This document shows, piece after piece, positions 12,281 through 21,593 of a stretch of DNA of 64,000 nucleotides. This DNA is from Gautieria morchelliformis (lineage: Eukaryota; Basidiomycota; Agaricomycetes; Gomphales; Gomphaceae). Made by a program: the position numbers and the translations under genes. Where the stretch lies: positions 310,001 through 374,000 of the forward strand of contig WHVA01000021.1 in the NCBI GenBank assembly GCA_015179125.1, in the 5' to 3' direction. Positions within the stretch are counted from its first letter, which is position 1, and every line of letters starts with the position of its first letter. The notes beneath the pieces were generated by a model that saw only the letters and a list, made by a program, of their open reading frames with translations, did not search any database and had not been told where the DNA came from.

Positions 12281-12285
12281 AACCC
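12271..12285 (-). promoter_or_regulatory. copia D primer site matching the initiator tRNA anticodon arm
   Basis: On the minus strand GGGTTATGGGCCC directly follows the 5' LTR. It is complementary to the anticodon arm of initiator tRNA-Met (GGGCCCAUAACCC in animals; yeast differs at one base). Drosophila copia is primed by such a half-tRNA. The ATG in this site is the gag start. Confidence 0.8.
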
Positions 12286-12783
12286 TGTAGAGGACAGGAA
12301 TTATAGGCAGTAGGTATGGACTTGTTATTCAAAAGAATAGACTAGAAATCAATTCACTCTCTCAGTGAATTTAGTGGTCACTATAAATATATTATACACT
12401 ACCTAGAAATCAATTCACTACAGAGCATTTCTAGGTCAATAAATGCAAAGACTACTAGACTAATTTACTTGCCTCTCTCAGTGAATTTAGTGGTCACTGA
12501 GAGAGGGGGAAATGTGTTCCACTGCGCATGTACTACTACCCGGCCCTTTAGCGCCCAAGAGCTCGCGCGTCGAAGTCATTTCAGACTCCGCTGGGTGCAG
12601 CCGCTTGTGAAAGTAGGAATAACAAGATGAAATAGAGAGATAAGGAATGAGTGGAAAATTTCGAAAATAACCAGAGAAATGGATGCATAATATAAGAACA
12701 ATGTGAGAAGAAATTGGAAGGCCACACAACAAATTGGATATATTATGCTTGATTTTGGTGCAGGAGCATAAATGCACCCAACA
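12286..12783 (-). repeat. copia D 5' LTR
   Basis: 498 bp, same ends as the 3' LTR and by eye identical to it. Followed by the GTCAG duplication. Confidence 0.95.
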
Positions 12784-13153
12784 GTCAGCACACAGAAGAG
12801 GGGTGAACATAGTGGTTCCAGTCACTAAGCAATAGATTCTATTCGTTGAAAGGCACTAATTAACACCTTAATCCAAAACCATCAACCCCGCATCCCCCTG
12901 ACCTCCCTGACACTTGATCGACCCTTGATGCCACCTACTACACAAGTCACTTGACTTCTGACACTGTTCTGAGAGTGGAAGTTGGAGAGTGGAGTGGAAT
13001 TGGCAAGGCAAATGGAACTGGCAGAAGTGCCCCCAGAAGCGGAATCATTTCTGAAAGCAGAGTTGGAAATTGAAGCAGAACTGGAAGTGGAGTCGGAAAT
13101 GGAGTTGGAACTTGGCATGGTGTCGGAACTGGAAAACAGGGTGTCCCCTGACA

Positions 13154-13435
13154 AGGGTCACCATGTTTTGTGGGTTAGTATTTTTAGTCAGAATATGTGC
13201 AAATAGCTGAATTCCTGTGGGTATTCAGGGGTATTCTGAGTTCAACAAGGGCAGGTAAATTGATGCCTTAGATGCACTCAATTTAGATTAGTCTGTGAAT
13301 GCATGAAGAAATATGATTTTGATTGTCACTCCAAAAAATATATGCATTTTATGGTATGAACTCATGATCTCCTTGTCCTATTGGCCACACAACATGTTCA
13401 GATCCAAGTCACAGCAAGCCTGTGCATGCAAACAG
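13154..13435. other. unassigned spacer between A1 and C1
   Basis: 282 bp of AT-rich sequence without a convincing ORF or repeat to other parts of the window. It may be old element debris or the original target of C1. Confidence 0.4.
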
Positions 13436-14503
13436 TGTTATGTATCGAGATTTTTGCAAGTCGGAACTAGAAAGGACAGCGGCTTCAACTTATATGTTGC
13501 ACCCCCAATGAACTATCGTCCTAAGTATTTTGGATCCTGAGTTGGAAGTCAGAAAGTATCGAACTAGACAGAAGTTGGAACCTGAGTTGGAAACCAAGTT
13601 GGAAGGCGGAAGGCGGAGAGACAGAGGTCTTGCAAAACTCGTTGTGCTAAGGACAGGAGATAGAGTGAAGGAAATCACGTATCGAAGGCGATTATCTGAT
13701 TGCAGAATAATGAGCATACATGAGGTGCTTTTATACAAAGAGCTGAGACAACATGTAATGGTGTAGTACTAAGCAAATTCCAGAGGGAGCAGAAATTGGA
13801 TAGACATATGGGGTAACTAACTAATTGGGAACAAGGGGACTACAAGGGGGGTGCAGGGTAGTGTAGAACAATGGCAAAAGAACAAGGGGTCAGAAAGTAT
13901 ATCTGACAGAAAGAAACAATGAGACTCCAAGGAGGGTTGGACAGTGCTGTGAGGCGAGTCCAGTGGGTATGAGTAATAGAGTCGAAAGAACAAGGTGTAG
14001 GGGACAGGAATTATAGGCAGTAGGACTGGACTTACTGCTCAAAAGAATAGACTAGAAATTAATTCACTACATGATTTCTAGGTCAATAAATCAAAGGAAA
14101 ATGAGACTAATTTACTTGCCTCTCTCAGTGGAGAGAAGGGGGAAATGTGTCTTATGCGCATATACTACCAGCCGGCCCTTTAGCGCCCATGGCAGCGCAT
14201 GTCGAAATGATTATGTAAGGGTGCTGGTGGTGAAAAGAAGAAAAACAAATCGAAATAGAAATACAAATCTTTGATAGAAAAATTCTGAAAAATTCTGAAA
14301 AATGAAGTGATCATAGTAGAACAATCTAAAAAGAAATTGGAAGGAAATATGGAGGGTGGAATTTATTTGGCTTGATTTTGGTGCAGGAGGATAAATGCAC
14401 CCAACACAAGGGAATAAAACAATGGATGAAATATTGGAACTATTGGAGGGTTGGAATGTGAGCGGAACTGAGTGTTGGAAGTCGGGAATGCATGGCCGTA
14501 ACA
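13436..14503 (-). repeat. C1 3' LTR with a D solo LTR inside
   Basis: It starts TGTTATGTATCGAG and ends GGCCGTAACA. Net length is about 652 bp after removing the D solo LTR and one duplication, matching the 653-bp C2 LTR (31810-32462). Confidence 0.85.
13996..14406 (-). repeat. solo LTR of family D in the C1 LTR
   Basis: TGTAGGGGACAGG ... GCACCCAACA, 411 bp, flanked by CAAGG duplications (13991-13995, 14407-14411). The same orientation as copia D, somewhat diverged. Confidence 0.9.
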
Positions 14504-14912
14504 GTATAGGTCGAGCCCTGCAAGACCACAAGTCGGATCATGTGACCTGTGAACAACAAGTAGGAGTTCGAAAGATAGGCAGGAAGGAAAATGGGTCTGA
14601 TCGAAACCATACAGCATGTCATCCAACGTCAACTTCTCCAAGATGACCAGCGCCCAGATGAAACAGCATTTCGTGGATATGGTTGCGCAAAAGGAGCTGG
14701 CCGAGAAACGCGAGGCCAAGGAGGCCGAATGGAAAGAAAAGGAGTGCCTGGAGGAGCAGCGCAAAGAGAAGGAGCACAAGAAGGAAGAGCGCAAGGACAA
14801 GGAACAGTAGGAGAAGGAGCAACATATCCGTGAGGACAAGCAGAAACATGACGTGGCTGCAAAGAAGGCTGCGGAGGAAAAGGCTGCCGCAGAGAAGGCG
14901 GAAAAGGAACAG

Positions 14913-14967
14913 GTGAGTTGGAAAGGTCCTGCCAAATCCACGGTTGCTAAAAGAAATTCCCATCTAG
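14913..14967 (+). other. intron-like interval in the antisense ORF of C1
   Basis: GTGAGT at the 5' end, CATCTAG at the 3' end, 55 nt. C2 has a 55-nt GT...AG interval at the matching place (32871-32925) although the sequences differ. Confidence 0.6.
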
Positions 14968-15459
14968 AAAAACGTCAAGTATGAATCCAAGACAGAGTCG
15001 GAGTCTTCGCTGGAAAGTACGCCAGTTCCCAAGGGCAAGGGAAAAAAGAAGGCCGTCCCTTCCTCTCGGAACTTAGTGGAGGAATGGAAATTCCGGGCAG
15101 ATGAATTCCAGAGGGCAAGGGCCGAGAAGGCCAGACGGCTGCTGGAGTTGAAGGAACTGGAGCCCGGGGTTGCGATGGCGATAATTGGGAAATAGAAAAC
15201 ACAGGAGGAGGAGGACATCGACATAGAGAACGATGGGGCTCCGTGCGACCCTTGCGAGGCGTGGGGCCTCAAGTGCGTTTGGTCGACCAATCCCTGGGAA
15301 ATGTTGTGCGAGAGGTGCTGGGATGTGAGGAAGAGGTGCGAGGTCGATGGATGCTCAGCGAGGATCGAGCATGGAAAACAGCGGAAAGTTGCCGCGGGGG
15401 TTCCTAAGTCCAAACCAGGGCCCAGTGGGAGCAGGAAAGGGTCAGAAGGGTTCCCTGTG

Positions 15460-16029
15460 GAGGATGTTCAGATTGACAACAATGTACATTCTTCTAGGAT
15501 ATATTAGATATCTTTTAAAATATCAACCCTAACCGAATTCATAGTCTATCATTTTGAGCAACTTGTATATTGTGGATATCCTAAATTATTTTGAATGTTC
15601 TGATATTTTAAAAATATGGTTGTATGTGCTAAAGCATGGTGTGTATTAAGATAACAGAGCAATTTCAGAAAGGATGTGGATGAATATATATTAAAAGTAT
15701 ATATGAAGCTTGTTACATGTATGATGATAGAATATAGAGGCAGGTATGGACAATACCTGTACTATATTATTATATATGGTTGAGAGATCTGATTAGAAGG
15801 TATGTTTAAAATAATATGCATGTATAGTACAAAGATATATAACTATTGATGTTTAGACAATAGGGTATACACCCTTTCCTGGGGGAGCAGCAGACTGTGA
15901 GAAAGAACTTTATAGCTAGGATTAAGCATGCCTTACAGATGCTGGCAAATGTCTCAATTGTGATATATTTTATGAAATATAGATTAGCTAAGCTATATAT
16001 ACATATATATGACATGTATAAACATCCTC
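15460..16029. mobile_element. small AT-rich MITE, 570 bp
   Basis: The ends are inverted repeats GAGGATGTT and AACATCCTC, flanked by CTGTG (15455-15459, 16030-16034). C2 lacks this block at the matching position. AT-rich, no ORF of note. The superfamily is uncertain because both the ends and the duplication are short. Confidence 0.65.
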
Positions 16030-16246
16030 CTGTGATGGGAACATCGGACACTGCGGTACTCAACCGCTTCTCGATGGCATCGCCACTATTGGATATCGCG
16101 AGTACGATGCGGGACATGCGGGACCAACAGGAGGAGATCAAGGAGCTCCTGGCCGACCAGAACGTCCTGTAGCAGTGTCTCGTGCTGATGCTGTTTAATC
16201 AGTTAAGCGTTATGTCGGCCATCTTGGCACAGACGATGCAGGAGAT

Positions 16247-16736
16247 TGTAAGGGCAACCCTAGCTGGTTGTGGAGATCACACTACCACACAACTGACAAG
16301 GGGAAATCCAACGTATGTATAAATGAACAGAGCATACAAGAGAGGGGATTCTCACCTGACAAGGGGAAATCCAAAGAGAAAAGTCTTAGGACCCCCAATG
16401 TCAGCGAGCCCGTATTATACTACGCTGCGCAGCCAGGGACAACACTTGGCACCCGCCATCAACCCTGCATCTCCCTGACCACCCTGACCCTTGATCGACC
16501 CTTGATGCCACCTATTACGTGAGTTGCTTGATTTCCGACACTGTTCCGAGAGTGGAAGTCGGAAATTGGAGTGGAACTGGCGAGGCGAACAGAACTGGTG
16601 GAAGTTCTCCCAGAAGCGGAATCATTTCCGAAAGCGGAGGCGGAGATGGAATCGGAACCGGAAGCGGAGTCGGAAATGGAGTCGGAACTGGGTGGGGTGT
16701 CGGAACTGGAAATGGAAAACAGGGTGTCCCCTGACA
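16247..16736 (-). repeat. A2 3' LTR
   Basis: 490 bp, TGTAAGGGCAACCC to CCCCTGACA. The last ~200 bp (plus-strand view) is dense in CGGAA/TTCCG pentamers. Confidence 0.95.
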
Positions 16737-16751
16737 TCACCCCCCCTCTAG
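16737..16751 (-). promoter_or_regulatory. A2 polypurine tract overlapping the pol stop codon
   Basis: On the minus strand GCTAGAGGGGGGTGA abuts the 3' LTR. The final codons of pol (Leu-Glu-Gly-Gly-stop) lie in this tract. A3 has the same sequence at 41388-41402. Confidence 0.75.
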
Positions 16752-19595
16752 CGTGCTGCGTCCTCGAAGCACGGGACACGAGGGATTGAAATGCCAGCGA
16801 GCGGATTCGGTGAGGGGCACCAGGGTGTGTCCTATAGAACTCACGGAGTTTTCTGGAGCGGAAACATCTGGCTCCGGGACCCACGAATTCTCCTCGTACC
16901 CATACCCTTCCCATTTCACGAGGAATTGGAGTTGTCCTCGCACAAACCGGCTGTCCAGGATCTTTTCCACCACATAGTGCTCTTCCCCATCTACAATTTC
17001 CGGCGGAGGTGGCGGACGAGCCTTCCGACCTGGAATTGGGTCCTCAAGCATAGGGAGTAACTTCACCACGTTGAAGACGGGGTGGAGGCGGGACATGGAC
17101 ATCGGAAGTCGGAGGCGGTATGCATTCCGTCCAACCCTCTGCGTCACCGTGAAGGGCCCAAGGTAGCGGTGGGCAAGCTTCTGCGAAGGGCGTGTGGTGC
17201 GGATGTCACTTGCATCTAGATACACCTTGTCTCCAACTTGGTACTCTGGGGCAGGAACCCGGCGTTGGTTGTAGTACCTTGCCATGTCATCCTTGGCCTT
17301 CGCAAGGGCCGACTTGGCTTCCGAAAGGGTGGAGTCCATGCGGTCCCGGAACTCATTGACCATCTCGAGTCGGGAGTCAGTCTGGCATGGCTCGAAGCCC
17401 ATCCGCGGGTGTCGTCCGGAGTCAAGCATGAAGGGAGTCTGTTGTGTGGCGGAATGTACATGGTTGTTATATTGGAATTCCGCCAGTGGAAGTAACTCAT
17501 CCCAGTCATCCTGCCTCTCGTTGACAAAGAGGCAGAGATATTGCTCCAACTCCTGATTGACCCGTTCCGTCTGTCCGTCACCCTGCGGATGGTATGCTGT
17601 GGTGGTAGCCAGCTTTATGCCGAGCAGGCGGTAGAGCTCCCGAGTCAGTTCCATGACAAACTGTGGACCTCGGTCGGAAACAACTTGTTTCGGGAGCCCA
17701 TGCAACTTCCAGACATGTGCAAGGAACAGGCAGGCTGCTCCGAGGGCTGTGATCGTCGTGTGCATCGGAATGAAGTGGGACACCTTGCTTACCGAATCCA
17801 CGACATTCATGATCGCGTCGTAGCCATGAGACTCTGGGAGTTCAATGATGAAGTCGACATGGATGGTGTCCCAGCGGGATTCGGGAATCGGGAGTGGAAC
17901 AAGTTCTCCGACGGGCGGATGTCGTTGTGCTTTAGTTCGGAGACAAAGGTCACATGTCTTCACGTACTGTCCAATGTAGCGGGACATCTGAGGCCACCAG
18001 TAATTCCGAGCCACTAACTCCAGCGTCTTCCACCTGCCAGCATGCCCAGCGACCCGTGTGTCATGGTGCTGGGACACGATGCGGCGGCGGAGGTCCGCCC
18101 CACCTGGAACGTAGACCTTTCCTCTGAAGTGGAGCAGTCCATCACATTCCGACCATTCCGCTGCCCGTACAGACCGTGAGTGCCCTTTCCAAAGTTCCTC
18201 CACCGCCTTCACCACCGACTCCTCCTTCTCTCCATTCCGGTACTGCCTCCGGATATCCCGGAGCATTTCCGCTTCCACCCCAACTGCAGTCACTCCCTCT
18301 AGGGCATGGATTGCAAAGAGACTTGGGCGGAGCAGTGTCATATCCGCATTGTCTCCACTTCCGCTTCCATGATCCGCACGGCGGGATAGGGCATCGGGCT
18401 TGCCCATGGTGCAGCCGGGCCAGTGGTGGAGCATGAAGTCGAACTGGGACAGGTGTAGGGACCACCGTGCTTGTCGTCGGTTCAACTTCTTAGACGTGCG
18501 GAAATACTCGAGGTTTTTGTGGTCTGTCCAGATCTCAAATGGGCATAGAGCAGCCTCGAGGAAGTGTCGCCACTCCTCCAGTGCTCGGATGATTGCCAGC
18601 ATCTCCTTGTCATGGATCTCATAGTTCCGCTCGACCGGACTAAGGCTCTTAGAGAAGAAGGCAATCGGATGCCACCCCCCACCATCTTCCGGTGACTGTT
18701 GTGACAAGACCGCTCCGGTAGCTGTGTTGGAAGAATCCGCCTCGACTCGGTAAGGGCGAGAGTCGTCGGGAAAGATCAGGACCGGGGCAGAAGTGATCAG
18801 CTCTTTGAGTTTGTCAAAGGAGGCCTGTTCCGGCTCTCCCCACCGCCATCCAACCTCCTTCTTGGTGAGGTCGAAGAGGGTACAGGCGTGGCAGGAGAAG
18901 TCCTTGATGAACCGCCGGTAGAAATTGACAAACCCAATGAAGGACTGGACCTCCTTCTTGTTCCGCGGCACGGGCCAATCCGACACACCGGAAACTTTGA
19001 CTGGGTCCATTTCCACCTTTCCTTCCGACACAATCACCCCAAGATACTCTATCCGCGTCCGCTCAAATTCGCACTTTTCCGGCTTGAGACACAGGTTGTA
19101 CTCCCGGAGCCGTTCCAGCACTCTCCGCACGACTTCCCGATGTTCGGACATTGTTTTTGTGAAGATGAGGATGTCATCGAGGTAGACGCAGACAACCCCT
19201 TGTGCTATCATGTCACGGAAAATGTCATTCATCATCGTCTGGAATGTGGCGGGACTGTTGGTGAGGCCGAAGAACATGATCTGCGGCTCAAAGAGTCCTC
19301 GGTTGGTGCGGAATGCGGCCTTCCACTCGTCTCCCTCTCGGATCCGAACATTATTGAAGCCCCAGCGAACATCCAGCTTAGTGAAGTACCTTGCCCCGCG
19401 GAGTTGTGTGATTAGTTCGGAAATGAGTGGAATGGGGTACCGGTTCTTGATTGTGATCGCATTCAAGGCCCGGTAATCCTGCACAAGTCTGAGCGAGCGA
19501 GCCGTCCTTCTTCTTGATGAAGAACACCGGAGATGCCATGGGTGACTTGGAGGGGTGGATCCTCCCTGTACGGAGGTTTTCTGCAAGGAATGCAT
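16737..19595 (-). CDS. A2 pol: RT, RNase H, integrase, chromodomain
   Basis: A long open frame of 952 codons. Rough residues: RT with VYLDDILIF at the catalytic site (about 135), RNase H with RVEADSSNTATGAVLSQQ (about 285), integrase zinc region with HHDTRVAGHAGRW...CDLCLR (about 510-560), integrase core with HVDFI, VSDRGPQF and GDGQTERVNQELEQYL (about 585-700), and a chromodomain with YVVEKILDSR...FLVKWEGYG...NSWVPE (about 870-915). The chromodomain would direct insertion to modified chromatin, as in Tf1/MAGGY-type elements. The stop codon falls in the purine tract next to the LTR. Protease and gag lie upstream at 19378-21593 and 23129-23569. This is the best kept pol of family A in the window, but the element as a whole is broken. 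Confidence 0.93.
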   Translation of the reverse strand: MHSLQKTSVQGGSTPPSHPWHLRCSSSRRRTARSLRLVQDYRALNAITIKNRYPIPLISELITQLRGARYFTKLDVRWGFNNVRIREGDEWKAAFRTNRGLFEPQIMFFGLTNSPATFQTMMNDIFRDMIAQGVVCVYLDDILIFTKTMSEHREVVRRVLERLREYNLCLKPEKCEFERTRIEYLGVIVSEGKVEMDPVKVSGVSDWPVPRNKKEVQSFIGFVNFYRRFIKDFSCHACTLFDLTKKEVGWRWGEPEQASFDKLKELITSAPVLIFPDDSRPYRVEADSSNTATGAVLSQQSPEDGGGWHPIAFFSKSLSPVERNYEIHDKEMLAIIRALEEWRHFLEAALCPFEIWTDHKNLEYFRTSKKLNRRQARWSLHLSQFDFMLHHWPGCTMGKPDALSRRADHGSGSGDNADMTLLRPSLFAIHALEGVTAVGVEAEMLRDIRRQYRNGEKEESVVKAVEELWKGHSRSVRAAEWSECDGLLHFRGKVYVPGGADLRRRIVSQHHDTRVAGHAGRWKTLELVARNYWWPQMSRYIGQYVKTCDLCLRTKAQRHPPVGELVPLPIPESRWDTIHVDFIIELPESHGYDAIMNVVDSVSKVSHFIPMHTTITALGAACLFLAHVWKLHGLPKQVVSDRGPQFVMELTRELYRLLGIKLATTTAYHPQGDGQTERVNQELEQYLCLFVNERQDDWDELLPLAEFQYNNHVHSATQQTPFMLDSGRHPRMGFEPCQTDSRLEMVNEFRDRMDSTLSEAKSALAKAKDDMARYYNQRRVPAPEYQVGDKVYLDASDIRTTRPSQKLAHRYLGPFTVTQRVGRNAYRLRLPMSMSRLHPVFNVVKLLPMLEDPIPGRKARPPPPPEIVDGEEHYVVEKILDSRFVRGQLQFLVKWEGYGYEENSWVPEPDVSAPENSVSSIGHTLVPLTESARWHFNPSCPVLRGRSTLEGG

Positions 19596-20451
19596 CGAGC
19601 TCTACCTGCTCCTTGGGTGACAGCGGGTAGACTTTGCAGTTGGTGGGCTTTGACCCAGGCTCCAACTCGATGGCATGGTCCCACAGCTTCCGTGGAGGCA
19701 GGGCATCAAACGACTCCTTGGAAAAGACGTCCTCGAACTCCCGCAGGTACTCCGGAATTTCCGCCTCTGCTCTATCATGCTTCTTGGAGGCTTCAGCAAG
19801 GCGTTGCGAAATATTTCCGGTGGCGCGGATGTGTTCCGCTTCTGGCGGAAGGTTTACGTACAGCAAGCGCTCCCCTTCCGCCAGAGTGTCTTACGGACCG
19901 AGTCGGATGTCGTCGGAGTCGGAATCGGAATCGGAATCGGAATCGGAATTGGGAGTGGGATCCGGTTCAAATTCCGCTTCCGAGTCTTCTTCTGCAAGCA
20001 GTGGATGGGGGCCAGAACGACATGTCTGTATGAGCCGTTCGGTCTTCCGCTGCTCCTGGCGTTCCTTCCGCACTTCCGACCGGCACATGTGACACTTGGC
20101 TGGACATCGACTCATCAGTACCTTCCGAGTCTGCCAATTGATCTCCGGGTTGTGCTCCTGAAGCCAGGTAAACCCGAGGATGATGTCTTGCTTCCCCAGG
20201 CTGGTGACTGCAAAGGAAGTGCGTTCTGAATGCCCATCGTAGCGGAGAATTGTGTCTACTATCTCCGTGATGGACCCTGCCTCATTGGGGCTTCCATCCA
20301 CATTGAACACCAGGATTGCACGTTGCAACTTCCGCGTGGTCAGTCGGTTCTGTTCCACATAGTCCCGGTCTATAAACTGACCAGTGGCCCCGCAATCGAC
20401 AAGGGCGGGTCCGGATTTGACTTCCACCGTATCTGTCGTCTGGATCTCCAC
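19378..20451 (-). pseudogene. A2 protease and RT N-terminal region
   Basis: Minus-strand segment between gag and RT. It contains ALVDCGATGQFID, an aspartic-protease active-site stretch, near 20390; the tail ILGFTWLQEHNPEINW near 20170; a Ser-Asp repeat encoded by a (GGAATC)n microsatellite at 19914-19958; and the RT lead-in [10 protein letters not shown]...[14 protein letters not shown] near 19600-19690. The protease frees the enzymes of the polyprotein in this family. Fossil; a few breaks lie between gag, protease and RT. Confidence 0.82.
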
Positions 20452-20669
20452 CTTAATGACTAGTGACTTGGGGCCAGGGGTGGCAGCGACAAAATAGCGC
20501 TTCGGAAGGCGTTTCTCCCAAGGGTGGATGTGGGATGGACGGGGTGTCGGATTTGGTTTTTGTGTGACTTTATCCGGTGGGTCTGTACGAAGTGAGGGGA
20601 GTGGGGGCTTTTCATTCTCTACTTAAAGACAGGCAAACCGGTTATGTACAGGCAGCAGGGGCACACATC

Positions 20670-21593
20670 TCACCCGCTGTGCGTCACAAAATCCGACGCA
20701 TCCTCTGCTTCCGGTGGATCATGTTCCGCATTTTCGGAAACCTCTTCCGCAGAGGGCACTCCGCTTATGTCTGCAAGTGCGAGGAACTCTGGAAGGAGCT
20801 CGAGTTTCTCCTCTGTGGTCATAAGCCGGATATCAAAGGCTTGGGGGCACTCGCGAGCATAGTGGCCTGGTTGTCGACATCGGAAGCAGGTGATAGTTCC
20901 GCCGCCTTTTCCACGCATGCGGTCAACATCCATCGGGGCAGGGCCACTCTTCGAGGGAGGCGGGCTAGGGTTCCTAATAGGAGCAGGCGGAGCAAGCGTC
21001 GGAAATAATTTCCGGGTGGGAATGAATGCGCTTCCGGGTTTTGGCACAGGTGGAGTAGGACGAGTGGAACTGCATGTCATGTTCTGGCTCGTCTCTACGA
21101 AGGCCTCATTTGCTTCCCTGTTCCGGGACACCCTCTGCGCAGCTTGGTACCACCCTTCCGGGTCATCAAAATCCGGAGCTCCATCCCCAAGCAGCGCAAC
21201 TTGGTTCTGGAGTGTTGGATCAAGTCCTCGTCGGAATTTGATGACGATCGTCTTGTCGTCGTCATACTCCGCAAGGTCGATGAGCTCCTGGAAGCGATCA
21301 ATGTAGTCATCGACCAGATCCTTGGCCTGGTACCAGCTGGTCCCCTCGAGCTTCGTAAGGGCTGTGAGCTGCTCGTTTTTCGCGCAGAACTGGTCGGAAA
21401 ATGTTTTCTCCAAGGCGTCCCAGTCCCGGAAGTAGTTCCCCTTGCCCTTTGCTTCATGTCGGATCACCTTGTTTGCAAAACGGGCTGCGCGGTCCGACTT
21501 GAAAAAGGACAATGCCCAGTGAATCCGAGCCTGGTCGTTCGGAAAGAGGTCTCCGACAATTGCGAAGTAGATGCTTGTTTTGGAACCCTTCAA
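20670..21593 (-). pseudogene. A2 gag, central and C-terminal part
   Basis: Encodes the retrotransposon gag domain (IHWALSFFKSDRAARFAN, then LDDYIDRFQELIDLAEY-type sequence), a Pro-rich linker and a CCHC zinc knuckle CFRCRQPGHYARECP near 20840-20890, as expected for a Ty3 nucleocapsid. The N-terminal part is on the other side of the E insertion (23129-23569). A3 (45779-47151) has the same order without that insertion. Fossil. Confidence 0.85.

Larger units (their letters stand above)
7525..12783 (-). mobile_element. Family D Ty1/copia retrotransposon, nearly whole
   Basis: A 5259-bp element on the minus strand, flanked by GTCAG duplications (7520-7524, 12784-12788). Its LTRs are each 498 bp and I see no difference between them by eye, so the insertion is very recent. 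The interior holds a primer site, a gag-pol reading frame of over 1360 codons with domains in Ty1/copia order (integrase before reverse transcriptase), and a purine tract at the 3' LTR. It looks nearly whole, with about one break. Solo LTRs of the same family lie at 13996-14406 and 53451-53923. Confidence 0.95.
6551..12878 (+). mobile_element. E-type long LTR insertion (about 1.06 kb) carrying copia D
   Basis: This segment interrupts the A1 LTR between two CCATC copies (6546-6550 and 12879-12883). Without copia D it is about 1064 bp. It starts TGTTATG, has TATAAATA near 7248 and ends AATCCAAAA. The two other E-type insertions end GGGTTCCAAAACA (in their own orientation), so this may be a third, shorter relative whose last bases differ. 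No coding sequence is evident in 6551-7519. The E assignment is tentative, but the insertion itself is well supported by the duplication and by intact A LTRs. Confidence 0.6.
1503..13153 (-). mobile_element. Family A element A1, old Ty3 chromovirus copy
   Basis: Minus-strand Ty3 element. Similarity to A2 and A3 begins near 1503 inside integrase, so no 3' LTR is present. Parts seen from right to left: 5' LTR (6335-6550 plus 12879-13153), self-complementary primer site, gag, protease, reverse transcriptase, RNase H and the start of integrase. A hAT-type element (4817-5707) sits in gag, and the E insertion carrying copia D sits in the LTR. The reading frames are broken many times. Compared with A2 and A3, many CG pairs read TG or CA (for example 1805-1860 against 18330-18380), so this is the oldest A copy here. 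It is a fossil. Confidence 0.9.
6335..13153 (-). repeat. A1 5' LTR, split by the E and D insertions
   Basis: The LTR starts TGTAAGGGCAACCC at 6335 and runs to CCATC at 6550. It resumes at CCATC (12879) and ends CCCCTGACA at 13153. The two pieces add up to about 486 bp, as expected from the 490-bp LTRs of A2 and A3. CCATC is duplicated on both sides of the insertion. Confidence 0.88.

Noticed and set aside
16519-16789. Small acidic ORFs (Glu/Ser-rich) recurring at each A LTR
   Set aside because: They are translations of the CGGAA-rich part of the LTR in three frames and appear wherever the LTR does; no sign of a gene.
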